From contig JAEUBA010000105.1 in the NCBI GenBank assembly GCA_018257865.1, positions 1 through 64,000 of the forward strand: a stretch of DNA of 64,000 nucleotides, written 5' to 3'. A model generated the notes under the pieces. That model made no database searches and was not told the origin of the DNA. It saw nothing but the letters and a program-made list of their open reading frames with translations. The position numbers and the translations under genes were made by a program. Each line of letters opens with the position of its first letter. Within the stretch, counting starts at the first letter, position 1. Shown here piece by piece: positions 45,086-57,829 of the stretch. The DNA comes from Stereocaulon alpinum. Its lineage: Eukaryota; Ascomycota; Lecanoromycetes; Lecanorales; Stereocaulaceae.

Positions 45086-46207
45086 CAACAAACATAACAA
45101 TACGTCTATCTCATAGGAAAGCTAGAGGCTACGCAAGAAGTAAGATCCCGATTACAGAGGGCTCGCTCATGCTAATTGTTCACTAGGTAGAAAAGCAACA
45201 TTAAGTGACGAGGAGCAATGTCCACTATTGGATATCTCGTCAGTGGGCAGCCAAGCTCTGCAGTGCCTCTCTGACCAGAAATTGTCTCCTGGGAGCTCTG
45301 GCTGGCACAGTGTAGCTCCGAACAAGACTCTGGCTGGCCGTCTGGGACCTTTACAATTGGCTTGCTGTTCCAAGTGTGAAGTTTGTCATAAGGCACAACT
45401 GTCACTCCTTTCTCGATGGAACCCCCTCGGTGCGGCTCTCCTCGTGTATCAAGTTCGGTTGTGACTCTCGACGACAGTCATCACGTGGCTAATTACTATG
45501 CCTTTGGTGTCCTTTGAAGTTGGACGTACTCCTGTTCGATTGATTATGGAGTGACGTACTTCGACTGTAGTTGAACAAAGGATCTTGCATGTCACCTTGC
45601 AAGGACACTCTTCTCTCTTTCTTAATAGCAATAGCAAGACTGGAAAGACTGCAGCAATGGTCATTTGCCGTAGAGCTGTGAAAAGAAAATGCTGTGAAGC
45701 CCTTTCCATCAGCCTCCACAACATGCATTGCTAACAAAGAATGATTGTATTTTCAGATCCGACTCCACAGAACACCTGAGATCTGCCGGAAATGTCTTGT
45801 GGTGAGTTGTGCAACGTGCCTTGCACTAACATCCATTCGTCCTATCAATTCACACTCTGATAGGGCTGGACGCCCTCTTATCTTTTCAGACTGTTCCAGA
45901 CTGTCTGTATGAACAGATTGGAATCGTATGTCCTCGGATCTACCCCGCTATTTAAGTTCAGCGGTGAGGCAATACGCAAAACTTAGCGCTAAGCTCCAGG
46001 GAGCCTTGTTGAGCTCGGGTACCGACCTATCAGATCCCCACCTCACTTCCAAACATTCTCCTCATAACAACCCTGGCTCCCGCACCAACAAAGACCCTTT
46101 TGAGAATGTAACTTGTACTGTGTTTATGACGCCCTTTTACGTCGGAGATACAAACCTGACCATACCGTATTAGATATTACGGCTAGGCATCTTCGACCAA
46201 GCCCATT
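45086..46207. other. Intergenic region, about 1.1 kb
   Basis: Short overlapping frames on both strands with no motif. Nothing else recognised. Confidence 0.4.
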
Positions 46208-49053
46208 ATGTCTGGGCTCACATACCCCTTCGAGGGGAGGGGCATTGACCATGACAACATTGACTTGGATCGGGATGAAGTAGTAAGCGGCTCGGTTATG
46301 TAATTCCTCCTGCCTTGCTGATGATCGCTCGTTAGATGATTGCAATGCAGATAGAAGCCCTTGGAGTGCGTCGACGTGAAAAGATTACCACGACTGACTT
46401 CAAAGAGAACAAAGCTGCTTTCGTGTCCTCAGACAATCTCCAGTCCAGCAGATTGATCAACCAACAAGGTACAGCGGAGAGCAAGCGTGCTCGAGCGGCT
46501 AGCAAGCAAATCAGTGCATGGAACGGTGAGTGGTAGATCGCCTTGGCTTCAAGACTTCGCTGACAAAGCCGCCAGGGGCCTTTGCCTTCCTCCAGGACGA
46601 TGGCACTGCCGAGCCTGGCTTGCGGGATGTCAATGAAGGTCTTGGGCAGACTCACCGTGGCAAATTGCAGGTATGCTTGATCACCCAACGCTCGTTATTC
46701 TTGGCTGATCAAGATGTTCTAGGCGGATGACAGTGTTCGGCACTACGTCGGCGAGCCAGACTACTATCGCGGTGGACGTGGTGGACGTGGTGGACGTGGT
46801 GGGCGAGGGTACCTCATCAAACTCGGTACCTGATCCTGTTGCAGCGTCGCTAATTGTTGACAGTGGCGCCCGCGGCGGAGGCACTGCAGGACAGGGATCT
46901 GGTCGTCGTGTTTTCAAGTGGGCTGATTTCCTGAGGTTCTTGGCGTCAACAAAAGATGCAGCTGACCACTGGCATACCACAGAGAGCGCTCCCCTGCAGT
47001 GACTAGGACTCGTGTTGTTAAAGGGCAATCTGTCAACCTCGGACCCTCTGCCAACCCCAACAGTAACGTTACATTGCCCACACTTCCTCAACCCCCAATC
47101 AAGACCAAGGAGTGCCCCGACCTCCAGGCTGCGAGACAATTCATGAAAGCTGTGGGAGGATCATCCAAACGAGGTAGCAGGTCCATTAACAAATCCGCCG
47201 CCTCTCCACAAGGGTCTTTAAAGCGAGTTCGGGATCCAAAGTCGGTGGAGGATTTCATGGCAACTCCATCCAGGAATACTAGGCCCACGTATGTTTACAC
47301 AAACAGGCCTAGAACCTTATGGCTGACACTTCATAGTATTTCCTATGAATCGAAGCTCGTCTCCCCAGCATCTTTCATGGCGAGTATTCGTGACTGTTCG
47401 GCCTCCCAGTCGACATCTTCAAGCTCAGCTCAACAGCAAGCTGGGTACAACAGTGCACTCTCTGTGGATAAAGTCGGGTCACCGGCTATCTCTTCTGCAG
47501 TCAAAGTCGGTATCGTGCCTTCTCCTAAGGAAATCTCAACATCGGTCAGGAAGCCGTCTACCTCTGGGGCAGACATAGCTAAGCCAATGGAAGCGACTCG
47601 GACCTGCGGTCCAGACCTAATGGACCTTGAGCTTGGTCAAGAGGCTTCGAATCAGCCAGTCCTCAGCTTCACTCAGCCACAGGAACAGACGGCATCGCAG
47701 GCTACAGCAGCTATGGAGCCGGACACGCCTGTGTTTGATGTTGCCAAGCACCTCCGCGCTCTCGAAGCAAGCGGTCTCCTCACCAAGGAGCAGCTCAATC
47801 TGCTACGCACCGTCAGACCAATCCAAGACGCCGACAAGGCAAACATCCTGGCGGAGCCGAACATCGAGTCAGAGCCAGCTGAACCGACAAGCACGATGGC
47901 CCAAGATGAGCCTCATCATCTGGGAAAGTGTACAGCAGCTAAGCTGGTCGCTCTCCGACCGATTACTCCAGTGACCTCAACTCTCAAGGCCATTGCCATG
48001 TCTCCTACTACACCACAAGGTACGCAAGGACTTAACCCATTTGGCGCGCGCGTCGTTCAGCTGCAGACGTATATTCCAAGGGAGTCTCACCGTAGTCTTG
48101 CTCTTCAGCTCGCAGAGCAGAAGAGGGCGATGATTGGCGAGCACATTCACCGTTCGGCGTTTCAGCCTCATGCGTCTCTAGTCAAAGGTTTTCAAAAGCT
48201 GACATTCTCTGACAAAACACCTCCAGATGTCTCTGAGATACTTACGGAATCTACCGCTACTGAGTCTAGTGAAGCGGCTCGTAAAGAGCGCGAGGTCTTA
48301 GAGTACTCCAGTAGCAACCCTTTCGGTCTGGCAAAGAAGAAGGCTGGACTTTCGCTTCCTCCTCATCTACATGACCAGAAGCCAGCAGCCGATCCTGGTG
48401 CTGCTGTACGCGCTCAGTACGGACTTGGTGATGTCCCAATTTTCGTCCCGAATGATCTGCAAATCAAGTTACCTATAGCAAAAGCAGCTGTTCCATCCCT
48501 CCCTTCTCATTTGCATTCTGAGTCCCCCTCCGACTCTGGCGCCACCGCTCGCGCCCAATACAGGGATAATGAAGTCCCGGCTCGAATCTCTATGGTGCAG
48601 CCTCAAGGTCATGTCACTGTCCAAACGACTAAGCCATCTCTACCAGCTCATCTACGAGGCCAAACCCCCAACGACACTGCCGCCGCCGCTCGCGCTCAAT
48701 ATGGGGGTAATGAAGTCGCGGCTCAACCCCCAGAGGTGCAGCCTCAATCTCAGGTGTTGGTCGAATCGATCAAGCCATCTCTACCAGCTCATCTGCGTGG
48801 CAAAACCACCAACGACACTGGCGCCGCCACACGCGCTGGCGACGCCAATGTTCTTACTTTGATTCACAACAACGGCCAGCTACGTTCTCCCACATTTACC
48901 GGAGCTACTAGCTCCACTACAGCGGCTTCCCAAGCCACAGCTCGTGCGTCAAGATTCAATCAGTCAGGTTTCACAGGCTTGGCAGCTCGTACTCGCGAAG
49001 CGCAAAGAGCCGACCAGGATCCATTGATGATTGCGGCCTCCAAAGGCTTCTAA
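46208..49053 (+). CDS. Unrecognised large disordered protein with RGG box and C-terminal tandem repeats
   Basis: Proposed exons: 46208-46282, 46336-46525, 46576-46670, 46723-46808, 46864-46917, 46983-47288, 47337-49053; in frame throughout, 840 aa. The model rests on splice signals and frame, since I know no family. Visible parts: an N-terminal MSGLTYPFEGRG; a basic patch (ESKRARAASKQ); ADDSVRHYVGEPDYYRGG leading into an RGG box (GGRGGRGGRGGRG-GARGGG), which is completed across intron 4; Ser/Thr/Pro-rich linkers; a predicted helix KHLRALEASGLLTKEQLNLL; and four degenerate C-terminal units with LPxHLxxxxPxDxxAAxRAQY (about 48350-48840). The RGG box suggests RNA binding; that is inference. The intron at 47289-47336 is 48 nt and could be retained without changing frame. 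Confidence 0.7.
48350..48840 (+). repeat. Four degenerate tandem coding repeats
   Basis: Within the preceding gene. The units start at LSLPPHLHDQKP, PSLPSHLHSESP, PSLPAHLRGQTP and PSLPAHLRGKTT, each followed by a Gly/Ala-rich D-x-GAA-x-RAQY or related run and a 25-35-residue spacer. Units 3 and 4 are the most alike at the DNA level (CATCTCTACCAGCTCATCT), pointing to a recent duplication. Confidence 0.75.
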
Positions 49054-50440
49054 AGGCTCTTTCATCTCTACTACGGGCTCAATGCCCATCCGAGCTTCTC
49101 GATTGGTTCCCCTCTCATGAGGCGATGTGCCAGAAGCTGGGTATTGCCAGCGAGAAGAGATCCTTGCACTGCATAACGGCTACCCAAACCCATTCAAGGA
49201 TCCTAATGTCATGATTTCAAGAATCCAGTACATCAAGCTTACAGAGCAGTCAGATCATGTTTTCAAGACATCGACACACCACGTCTACACAGCTGCAAAT
49301 GTATGACAAAGCTTCAAGACCCTTGAGTACTCGTCCCAAACTGTTCGAGATACGCAGCAGCATGTCTCCACATTAACGCACTGCATTTCATCCTCAAAAT
49401 GTTTCCCTTTCACTAATGTATCACTACGCAATAGACTGCAGTCCTTATTCTCAGCTCATGAAATACAATAACGTTGACCCAACGATGCTGAAATGAGACC
49501 AACTACCATGTTGTGCGTTGCCCAAAGGTCTCCCACGTATACAGATTCCTTGCACTAAGCTTAACCAAGAATGCCGCCTTGAATAATACTCCAACTCCCC
49601 TAGTCATCTTCTAACAGCACACTTACAGCAACGCCCTACAATATCCCAACGGTCCAAATTTCTCTCTTCGACCGTCTTCTAAAATCATGAGTTGCATACC
49701 AAAGTCACGTCCAAGTAAGCCAACGCTACAAAGCCAGGGTCCCTTCACTCAGCTGTAGCCAGATACCCGGAAAAGAACCACATTACTTCTTGTGACCATG
49801 GGCTCAAGCAAGTAGACACTACTCTGGAAAGCTGGTTGTCGTCCGCTTTGGCATGTATGTAGCCTGCTTATGACGCCAAGTTCGACTTGTTCGTCACCGT
49901 GGTGTTGAGAATACCTGGAACGAAGACAGAGTTGACGAGATACATGGGTGAGGAGAGAGGGGTTCTAAAAGAGGATGAGGTATGGATCTGAAAGCGCGAG
50001 GAAGTCGAGCTGGAGCAAGAATTCTCATGGTAGTGGCGAGAACACCATGATAGGAGGAGGCATAATGTCATCACGGATGGTGGCTTGAGGTGGCAACAAT
50101 GACCGACCACTCAGGAGGAGACACTGGACCAGATGGTTCAGTCGAGGGTTCCGAGACAAAACGGCCGATCTGCAGCTCGGGAGCTGTAGAAGCGGGCATC
50201 TGTCTTCCGTGGTTGCCAAATGGACGAGAGATACACAACAACAAGGTCACAGACGCGCTGAACGGTCAAAATGATATCCTGAGCCCTTTGATTGTATCAG
50301 GTCCAGATGCGCGGCAGCAAGCGTGCTCAGTCATGTTATATAGACATTCAGCCAAATGCTAAAATACCAACCCAGAAACCGCTGTAGCAACGCCAAAGCA
50401 CCATGCCATGCAAGTAATCAAATGCTATCTCGTACGCCCC
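49054..50440. other. Long intergenic region, about 1.4 kb
   Basis: Between the 3' ends of the RGG protein gene and RAD52. Overlapping short frames at 49868-50360 on both strands have no motif. No RIP signature and no repeat copy is seen. Confidence 0.4.
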
Positions 50441-52385
50441 TTATATATTCAGCATACCGTGACTGTTCGAGACGGCTGGAGCTTCCATCCCTATTTTCTG
50501 ACGTTTGACATCACCAGCAGCATCAGCTGACACATTGACTGACGCATTGGTAACATCTCCCAGAGCAGATCGTGCGCCAGTGCTCTCTGCCGGCCTCTTC
50601 ATCTGCGGTGGCTTATAGGAGCCTCGGTTCTGCAATGGACTTGCTGCGCCCATTGGCATGCCGACTTTTCTCGTCTTATCCGACTGGGCGTTGGTGAAGC
50701 TAGCTCGGGGGACCGCTGGTGCTAATGGCGCTCCAACAATATCTCGGCCCACAGGTTTAGTCTTAGAGTGGTCCACTCCAGCGGTTTTGCGAATCGAGGG
50801 ACTTTCTAGATGTGGATTAAATGCAGGAGCCTTCATTGCAGAAACAGGACCACTTTGGAGGGATTCGGCCGCTCGAGCTGTGAAGAACCCTACTGGTGGC
50901 TCGTGTTCTGATGTATTTGATGAGTCGAGACTTGTAGCGTCGTTCGGGTGAGCGTCAATTGACAGCTGGGCATCCTGAGGGAGTCGCGGTGGAGGCAATT
51001 GTTGTGGTTTCATAGGCATGTTCTCTTGTTGCATCTGTGCAGGCTGCTGAGGCTTTGTAAATTGGACTGTAGCTTTTAAGTCTTCGCTCATTGCCATTGG
51101 ACGTGCCATGCTATTGACCCCAGCATTTAAGGGGGTCTGTGGGCCCTGAGCAGGTCCAGTAGACTGATGTCGCGCCAATGGAGATCTGACTCTTTTGTTG
51201 TGGTTCTGATCGGCGTTGCGAATCTGGGGTCCCCCGCTATCCGTTGGGCTGTTTTTGCGTCGAAGATGTTCTGAAGTTAGAGAGGGATCCAAGGCCACCT
51301 CATCAGGATGGTCCCCTTGAGGTACGCTGAAGTCAACTTCGTCGAAGTCATCACCTTTCCTATGTTAGCGGCGGCTAGACAGCAGGAGCTCATCGCCATC
51401 TTACTTCCAAACTCATCTTCTGGATCTCCAATAGAAGCTTTTGATCGAGTTAACAATGGCCCCATGTTAATGTGGAAGACACGGAACATACTCGGGACTC
51501 GTGAGTCGTCTGTCTCTGCAGGCCATCCTCTCCTCATTTGTGGAAGACTAGGCTGCCTTGACAGGCCTTCGTCTGTGGATTCCTTTTTGGTCGGAGCGAA
51601 GTCATGGTGTCTATGGAGATTTCCGGGATCCCATTTTGTCTAAATTGTATCAGTCACTCATAGCGTGCGTCAGGACAAGCCACGTACAGGTGCAATCTTA
51701 AGCTTGGTAACCTTGGCCACGTACTCTTTATCGTAAACACAATTACCAAGCACATTCCCAAAGTTACGCAGAGCTCTTTTCAAGCCGTCCGTGGTCCCTT
51801 CTTTTTTGGCTTTCTCAAAAGCTGGGGCCTTTCCCTTACAATTCTCAATGTGCCCATAGCCAATATCCTGGTGCATGTGAGTCATGTTCATCGAATGTTG
51901 GGGAAATCGCCTTCTTCACCTCATGGTATGTGCCATCTCGGAGTGTGACTCGGACGATGACCGATAACCCAAGGCTGACTTTCCCAGTCGATTGATTTTC
52001 ATCAACCTGCGCTAGATTTAGTGATCGTATCTACATTGTTTCTTCTTCCTGGTCAGTCCTACAAAGTCGATTTGCACCTGTTGTATTCCACTCGACCACC
52101 CATTGAATCCAAAGACTTCGTTCGCAAGATTGATACATTTGTCGGCCGCTAAGTAGTGTACCTTGCCTCCCCCAGCGCCAGGCCTTGACGATATGTACTC
52201 CGGTCCCAACTGCTTTTCCAGCCGACTCGATAACGTAGCAATCTCGAAAGCAGTGTATTCACGGATACGAGGTTTCACCTCCTCATATGGATTGACCGAG
52301 GTAGCGGCAGGCTTGTGCTGCTCGCCCTGTCTAAATCCTATTAGCACATGCATTGTCGGACAGGAGACGCTACTCACTGTGGCAT
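50441..52385 (-). CDS. RAD52: DNA recombination mediator Rad52
   Basis: Seven exons: 52385-52378 (8 nt), 52330-52063, 52006-51920, 51867-51688, 51639-51492, 51437-51405 (33 nt), 51354-50441; 545 aa. The N-terminal DNA-binding ring domain is clear: KVHYLAADKCINLANEVFGF, NGWSSGIQQVQIDFVDE, VSLGLSVIVRVTLRDGTYHE, DIGYGHIENCKGKAPAFEK and GTTDGLKRALRNFGNVLGN. Acidic DDFDEVDFSV follows the microexon. In the disordered C-terminal half, GFFTARAAESLQ (roughly residue 390) is the equivalent of the yeast FVTA Rad51-binding motif. Rad52 anneals ssDNA and loads Rad51. The upstream region has CACGTG and ACGCG words. Confidence 0.93.
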
Positions 52386-52914
52386 TCTGGGCAGGTCTTG
52401 CACCTGCGCATAGCAATAGCAAGTTGTGGTAGCCGTCCCTTCTTTGTGGAGGGTATTGATTTTGGGCTAAGATGGAAAGACGTGACCGAGTCGCGGAACG
52501 CGCTCGGAGGGATTTTAGGCGCCAGATCACGTGGGCTTGGAAGTTATTACATACCTTTTTGGCACTGAGCTTAACTTCGAACGCCAAGAAACAAAAGAAC
52601 ATATCATGGTCAAGTCTGGGAGTTGTAGACTATTAGTCGAATTTCTGTCGTTACCATAGGCGACCATTTGCCCTCTCTCACTCGAGATAGGAGGTTAAAA
52701 GTCATACTTTATAGTATTCCCTCTAGCGTGCATGCTTCTCATCATACAACGTGTTCATGATGCTTGCGCGAATGATCCGACTAGGATAGTCGTTGACTAT
52801 TTGTCTGTCTTATGCTACACAACGTTCCCCAAACGCCTCGCTATGCTTTTCCGAAGCTCCTTAAACGCGCTAGGGTAATGCAGCGATCGTTATTCATGAG
52901 AGATGCCATGACAG
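52386..52914. promoter_or_regulatory. RAD52 upstream region
   Basis: About 530 bp. It has an ACGCG (MCB-core-like) word at about 52498-52502 and a CACGTG palindrome at 52528-52533. The minus-strand frame continuing upstream of the RAD52 ATG to 52602 is not conserved. Confidence 0.4.
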
Positions 52915-53974
52915 TCACTTCACAATCAACGAAGCACTGGGCACCAACCCGAGCTCCTTCAGAGTGGCCCCGAAATCTATCGTGTCGAAGACCTTCTTTG
53001 GGTAATTCTGAGTAAAGCTGGTAATCTCCACTCCAGACTCTTGCGTCACAGCTGCAGCTACTTCGAAAAGGCTGGTTTCGACTGGAAACGACTTCTGAAC
53101 GCTGCCCGATGGGGTCTGAAGCCGGAGTCGTGTCTCAGTGTACGCTGCAGCCGGCTTCGAGGCTACAGGTCCGGAAATCGTAGGAGTAGCGGCCTCCTTC
53201 GGAGTAGCTGGTGGTGCTCGACCCTCACGCTCAGCCCTCTCCTTCTCCGTCTTCAACCGCCGCTCCTCTTTGTCTACGGCGATCTTCTGCTTGATACGTT
53301 CTTTAGCAGCGATTTCCTCTTGCTTCTCTCGCTTCTTCGCAGCGGCCTCTTTGAGCTGCTCCTTCTTCTTAAGGTCTTCCTTTATGTCTGCGGTCTCTTT
53401 TGTGCTCTTCCGCCGAATTTCCTGCGGTGGTGAATGAGCTCGGACATTCAGCAGCCACGCCATAAAAGACTAACCTCGTTTTTCTTCTTGTCCAACTTAT
53501 CCTGCTCGGACCCACCCGCCCGCTTTTCCGCAAGCTTCCTCCGAAGTTCTTCGAGCTTAGCCTTTTTCTCTTCTTCTGTCAAGGGCGCAATCTCCTCGGT
53601 TGACTCAGCAAAATCGACATGACCTGATTTGGAGGCGTGAAACTCGGCTTGTGCCTGGCTTCTGAACTTTCTTCCGCAGTCATTACAGACGAGAGATTTT
53701 GCCTCTTCTCCAGGCTTCAGAGCGTCAGCTTGTGTGTTGGGATCAGTCTCCTTAGAATCTGCTTCAGCCGCAGTGATCTCGTCGAAAGACATGTCCTGAT
53801 TCTTCTCAAGCCACTCCAGAGCACCTTGCACTGGCCAATTGATCAGGATTTTACTATTCACAGCAACGTGAATTCGGGCAGCGACTTACGTCCACCAGTC
53901 CTCTTCACGGCCAGCTCAGCTCGTGGTTTATCAAATCCCATATCGATCAGCGTATCTAGATCGGTGGAGGCCAT
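52915..53974 (-). CDS. UBA-zinc finger-UBX protein (SAKS1/UBXN1-like Cdc48 adaptor)
   Basis: Three exons: 53974-53890, 53830-53475, 53421-52915; 315 aa. An N-terminal UBA domain (LDTLIDMGFDKPRAELAVKR through GALEWLEKNQD, completed across intron 1) binds ubiquitin. A C2H2-type finger CNDCGRKFRSQAQAEFHASK follows at about residue 85. A long charged coiled coil comes next (EEKKAKLEELRRKLAEKR, KREKQEEIAAKERIKQK). The UBX domain runs from TRLRLQTPSGSVQKSF to the C-terminus, with SFTQNYPKKVFD in place of the usual FPR loop motif. Such proteins recruit Cdc48/p97 to ubiquitylated clients. Confidence 0.88.
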
Positions 53975-54388
53975 GGAGGCCAGATGGTAGACGAAGTTAT
54001 AGTCTTAGAGACTTCAGGCAAGTGAGGAAGACGCTGTATAAATTTATGGGAAGAAATTATAAATTCTTACATGCGGAGTGTATGTAGTGTAGGATGTCTA
54101 TCCCATAACAAGGCTCTCAATGAATTAAACTGGAACGTCATTTACCAATCTGCCGCGGCAGGCGGCAAGAGGCCAAGCGCCCGGCCCTGGTCCTTGATCC
54201 TACAGCTCGTTTGTCAACACATCATTATCACTTTCTCCACCTTGATAACACACTCTGCCTGACGTTGCATCCAGTCGCTAGAGCCTCCCCTTCGAAACGT
54301 TGTTGCGACATATTGTTGACCATACACCAATCTTTGCAAACCTAAAAAATCTGTTACCAACACAAGAGCCAAGCGTCAAACCGTTATC
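53975..54388. promoter_or_regulatory. Divergent promoter region of the UBX and VAP genes
   Basis: 414 bp; no clear element or gene recognised. Confidence 0.35.
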
Positions 54389-55587
54389 ATGTCGGTCTCA
54401 CTCGATCCACCAGAGCTCGGCTTTCGACGTAGGTACCCGCCATTGCCAACTTCCACTTTAGCTGAGAAGATTAGGTCCCTTCAACCACGAGGTTAATCAG
54501 ACATTACGCCTACGCAATCCAAGCAATGATCCTATAGCTTTCAAGGTGAGGCTTTCCGTTGTCTGCTGGTCTACATCTGAATAAAAATTGACGTCGGATT
54601 CAAGGTCAAAACTACAGCCCCTAAGCAGTATGCCTACTCATGCAAGCTTTCGTTCTTTGTGCTAAAGAACGGCCAGGTATTGTGTCCGACCCAACTCAGG
54701 GCGCATCGAGGTCGGCAGCGAAGTTGAGGTACAAGGTATGCATGGAGTTCCATAGGCCGTACAACATCATCGGCTGATGTTGCCGCAGTCCTTCTCCAGG
54801 CAATGAAAGAAGACCCTCCTCCCGATGCTCGATGCCGCGACAAGTTCTTAGTTCAGTCTGTTGCGATCACCCCAGACCGCGATTTAGGCGGCATTACTGC
54901 GATTGTCAGTCCGTTCCATGGGTCGAAATGGACAAGAGACTGATACAACTTTAGTGGCAAAACGTCGAAAAAGTTGCGAAAGGTGCTATTGAGGAGAGGA
55001 AGATTCGTGTGGTATTCTTACCAGCTGACGGCACTACGTCGACCCCACAACACAATAACGTCAACGGAACCGTAAGGCCTTATTTCGACTTCCTCTTCAA
55101 AAGGTACTAATAATAGATACAGCACCTCGGCACCGAAGCACCTCCGGCTTATGGCTCTCCATCTCCATCATACGGCTCTCCGCAAGCTGAAGCTGTCACC
55201 CCCGCTACCCGCTCGATGGCTCCTGATACGCAATCTAGCGGCACTGGTCAGACCGTGGCCGAAACCGCCAGCAATGCAGCGGCATCAGTACAATCTACTG
55301 TTAGCTCCGCCGCCACTACCGTTGTGAACGCAGTGCCAAAATCTGGCGAAGATCTACAAGCACAGCTCGCACAGGCCAAAGCTACGATTTTGAGATTGAC
55401 GCAGCAGAATGAGGAGCAGGGATTGAGACAAAGAAAGACTGATGCGGTGAACCAGGATTCTCGAGAGCGTATCACGACTGGTACGACCGGTATGGGGGTC
55501 CAGCAACAACCGGGAGATGGTGTTCCTGTGCAGATCGTGGCTGCTCTGTGCTTACTGAGCTTCCTTTTGGCTTACTTCCTCTTCTGA
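54389..55587 (+). CDS. SCS2: VAP-family ER tether (Scs2)
   Basis: Seven exons: 54389-54428, 54475-54545, 54605-54627 (23 nt), 54677-54735, 54789-54904, 54955-55071, 55123-55587; 296 aa. The N-terminal MSP domain is assembled across the first four introns: LDPPELGFRRPFNHEV, TLRLRNPSNDPIAFKVKTTAPK, QYCVRPNSGRIEVG. A Ser/Thr/Pro-rich linker, a coiled coil (EDLQAQLAQAKATILRLTQ) and a C-terminal tail anchor (VQIVAALCLLSFLLAYFLF) follow. VAPs bind FFAT motifs at ER contact sites. Intron density is the highest in the window. Confidence 0.92.
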
Positions 55588-56059
55588 TGCGTGGATCCAA
55601 CAACTTACGAAGGGGACGTTTATAGGTAAGTTTGGGTGGAGCTTTATGGGGGCTTCTTGGTACCTGTGGGGCCAATCATGCGAGAGCTGGGAGAATCCTA
55701 GCCAAGGACCTGTCAGTGACGCTTTACGAACCAGTAAAGTACCTAGAAACGGAGGATTATGCCTGCACGATGCTCACTCCTAAATCACCGAGGTGAGCAA
55801 CATCAGTTTACTTTCCTTGCGGGCTCATGGCTTTACCTGGTTTGAAGGCCTGTATTGTACGGTTTAGATGCAAGTAGCAGTGATCACAGAATGCAACAAT
55901 ATGGTTAGAAAAACCGTACTTCAAGAAATTGAATAGTAACCGTCAAAGGACACAAGAAATGTGCCAAGAAGAGTGTGATTTCTTTCTACATGTAGAAGAA
56001 ATTCAGGTTACGGTTGCATAGTCTTCCAATCCCATTCATGTTATTCTCAGCCTCGTAGC
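55588..56059. other. Convergent intergenic region
   Basis: 3' flanks of SCS2 and the desaturase gene; nothing recognised. Confidence 0.4.
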
Positions 56060-57250
56060 TCATTGCACAGCAGGACTTGCAGCCCCTTTCAGCTCAATGG
56101 ACCCCAACTCATCCTCTCTCCACCCACCAACTTTTCTCCCACCCTCCTTCCTTTTAACCCTACACCAAAGCCCCACCTCCTTATCCCAAATAAACTGCCA
56201 TATCACCCAGGTCCAGCTCTTGTGATGTGGCAAGTCTACATAGAAGTCTTTTGCAATTTCATGCAATGTTGGCAGCCGCGTCCAAGGTATCGCTGGGAAA
56301 TCATGATGCTCATTATGCAGTCCCACATTGTACGTGAGCATATTCAAGGGTCCATAGTAAGAGAACGTCTCAGGAACAGGCACAAGATTACCAGCATCTT
56401 TTGCAATCCTTGACCTTTGGTCAAAGACGTAGTGCTCAGCGATGAAGTGGCCTGCACAAGGGTGTAACGATCCAGCGAGGAAGGAACTCATGATCAGGTA
56501 TGCCAAAGCTTTGGGACCAGCATATCGTACGAGTAGCATGTCGAAACCGATTTGAGCGACGATATTGAAGAGGTGAATTTGGGTCAATGGAAGCTTATAG
56601 ACCATCATTGGACGAAGGGCGTAGAAGAGGATTTGAAAGGTGCAAAAGAAGGCTTTGCCGAAGACAGAGTCGAGGAAGAAGGCTTCTAAAGAAGTGGGGA
56701 GGTCGGTGTCAAGACCATCAACGCCAAGGGATTTGTGGTGGGTCAAGTGGTAGGGCTAATGCAGTGTTAGCAATGAAAGTACTGCATTGATATTACCAAT
56801 GGCATCCCTTACTCTAAAGGCAGCACTGTAGGGAATTCCAATTGGAAGATTAGCAAAGACAGCGAATAGTCGATTCGCTAGTGGAGCCTTGAAGGCAAGG
56901 TTGTGAGAGATTTCATGGATGGCTAGGAAGAGATTCTGGTTTGACGTTGCTCCAATGATGTAGGCCGTCGCAATGAACTGTAGGGAAAGGACTGGCGAAC
57001 TTCGGAGGAGTACTGCACAGTTCAATTGCAATGCAACGACTGCAAGCACAAAGTACTTGGTCAAAGGTTCTGGCCCGCAGAGCTTGGTCACTTCTGGATG
57101 TGCTTTAATGATTGCCTGTCTCCGTGTCCTGTGTGGCTCCTCGGTATATGACCAGAAGAATTGGTCGCCATCAGAATCAGCAGGTTTTTCTTGGGGAAGA
57201 TCAAGCTGGGAGGAAGCCTGCACCGTGCTTGTAACAGCGGTAGATGGCAT
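56060..57250 (-). CDS. Sphingolipid delta-4 desaturase
   Basis: Two exons, 57250-56813 and 56755-56060; 377 aa. Residues 30-70 hold the DES N-terminal lipid-desaturase region (FFWSYTEEPHRTRRQAIIKAHPEV). The three His boxes are HEISHN, HLTHHKS (formed just after the intron) and HNEHHDFP. Four or more membrane segments are visible. The family introduces the delta-4 double bond of dihydroceramide, used in fungi for glucosylceramide synthesis. The 57-nt intron begins GTAAGG and ends CATTAG. Confidence 0.93.
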
Positions 57251-57829
57251 AGCTTAAATAAAACGAATGTGAGTGGTTTTCAATTGACCGCATACATCTC
57301 GTATGTTGGATTGCTTGAATGAGCGTTGAAGGCGTTGGAAGGACAGCTGATATCTGATACCGAAGGACAATTCTCATGCGGTTCAACAGTTCCACCTGCA
57401 GGGGAACCAAGGGTCCACATCGCCAAGACCCAAAATTAGCAAGTGAAGCGGCGCAAGTTTACTGTACACATGAGGCACTGAGGCAGTCCCATGGGCCCGT
57501 AGGTTCTTCGTACAGTACTCCAACCTGGGCAGCGTCCTACCATGCTGTCTTTTCGCAACTCCGACCACAGACATCAATCCAATCCCGACCTCAGAGTGGC
57601 AATTGGTCGGGTATAGGCCCTGCCTAAATAACCGGTCACTACTGCTCTCTGTGGCATACATTGGACGTCGGATATATGGCATCGTCCAGACCGGTCATTG
57701 ACATTACTCTCCCTCTCGGAGGACAATTTACCAATTCTAGCCTGGGGTATCTCTTTTATGCTATAGGTCACAAGTGCCAGTCATGTTACCATACTAGAGT
57801 CTAATGCAGTGTCGCGATAGTCGTAGTTA
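57251..57829. other. Intergenic region
   Basis: Upstream of the desaturase gene and downstream of MAP2; short frames on both strands without motif. Confidence 0.35.
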
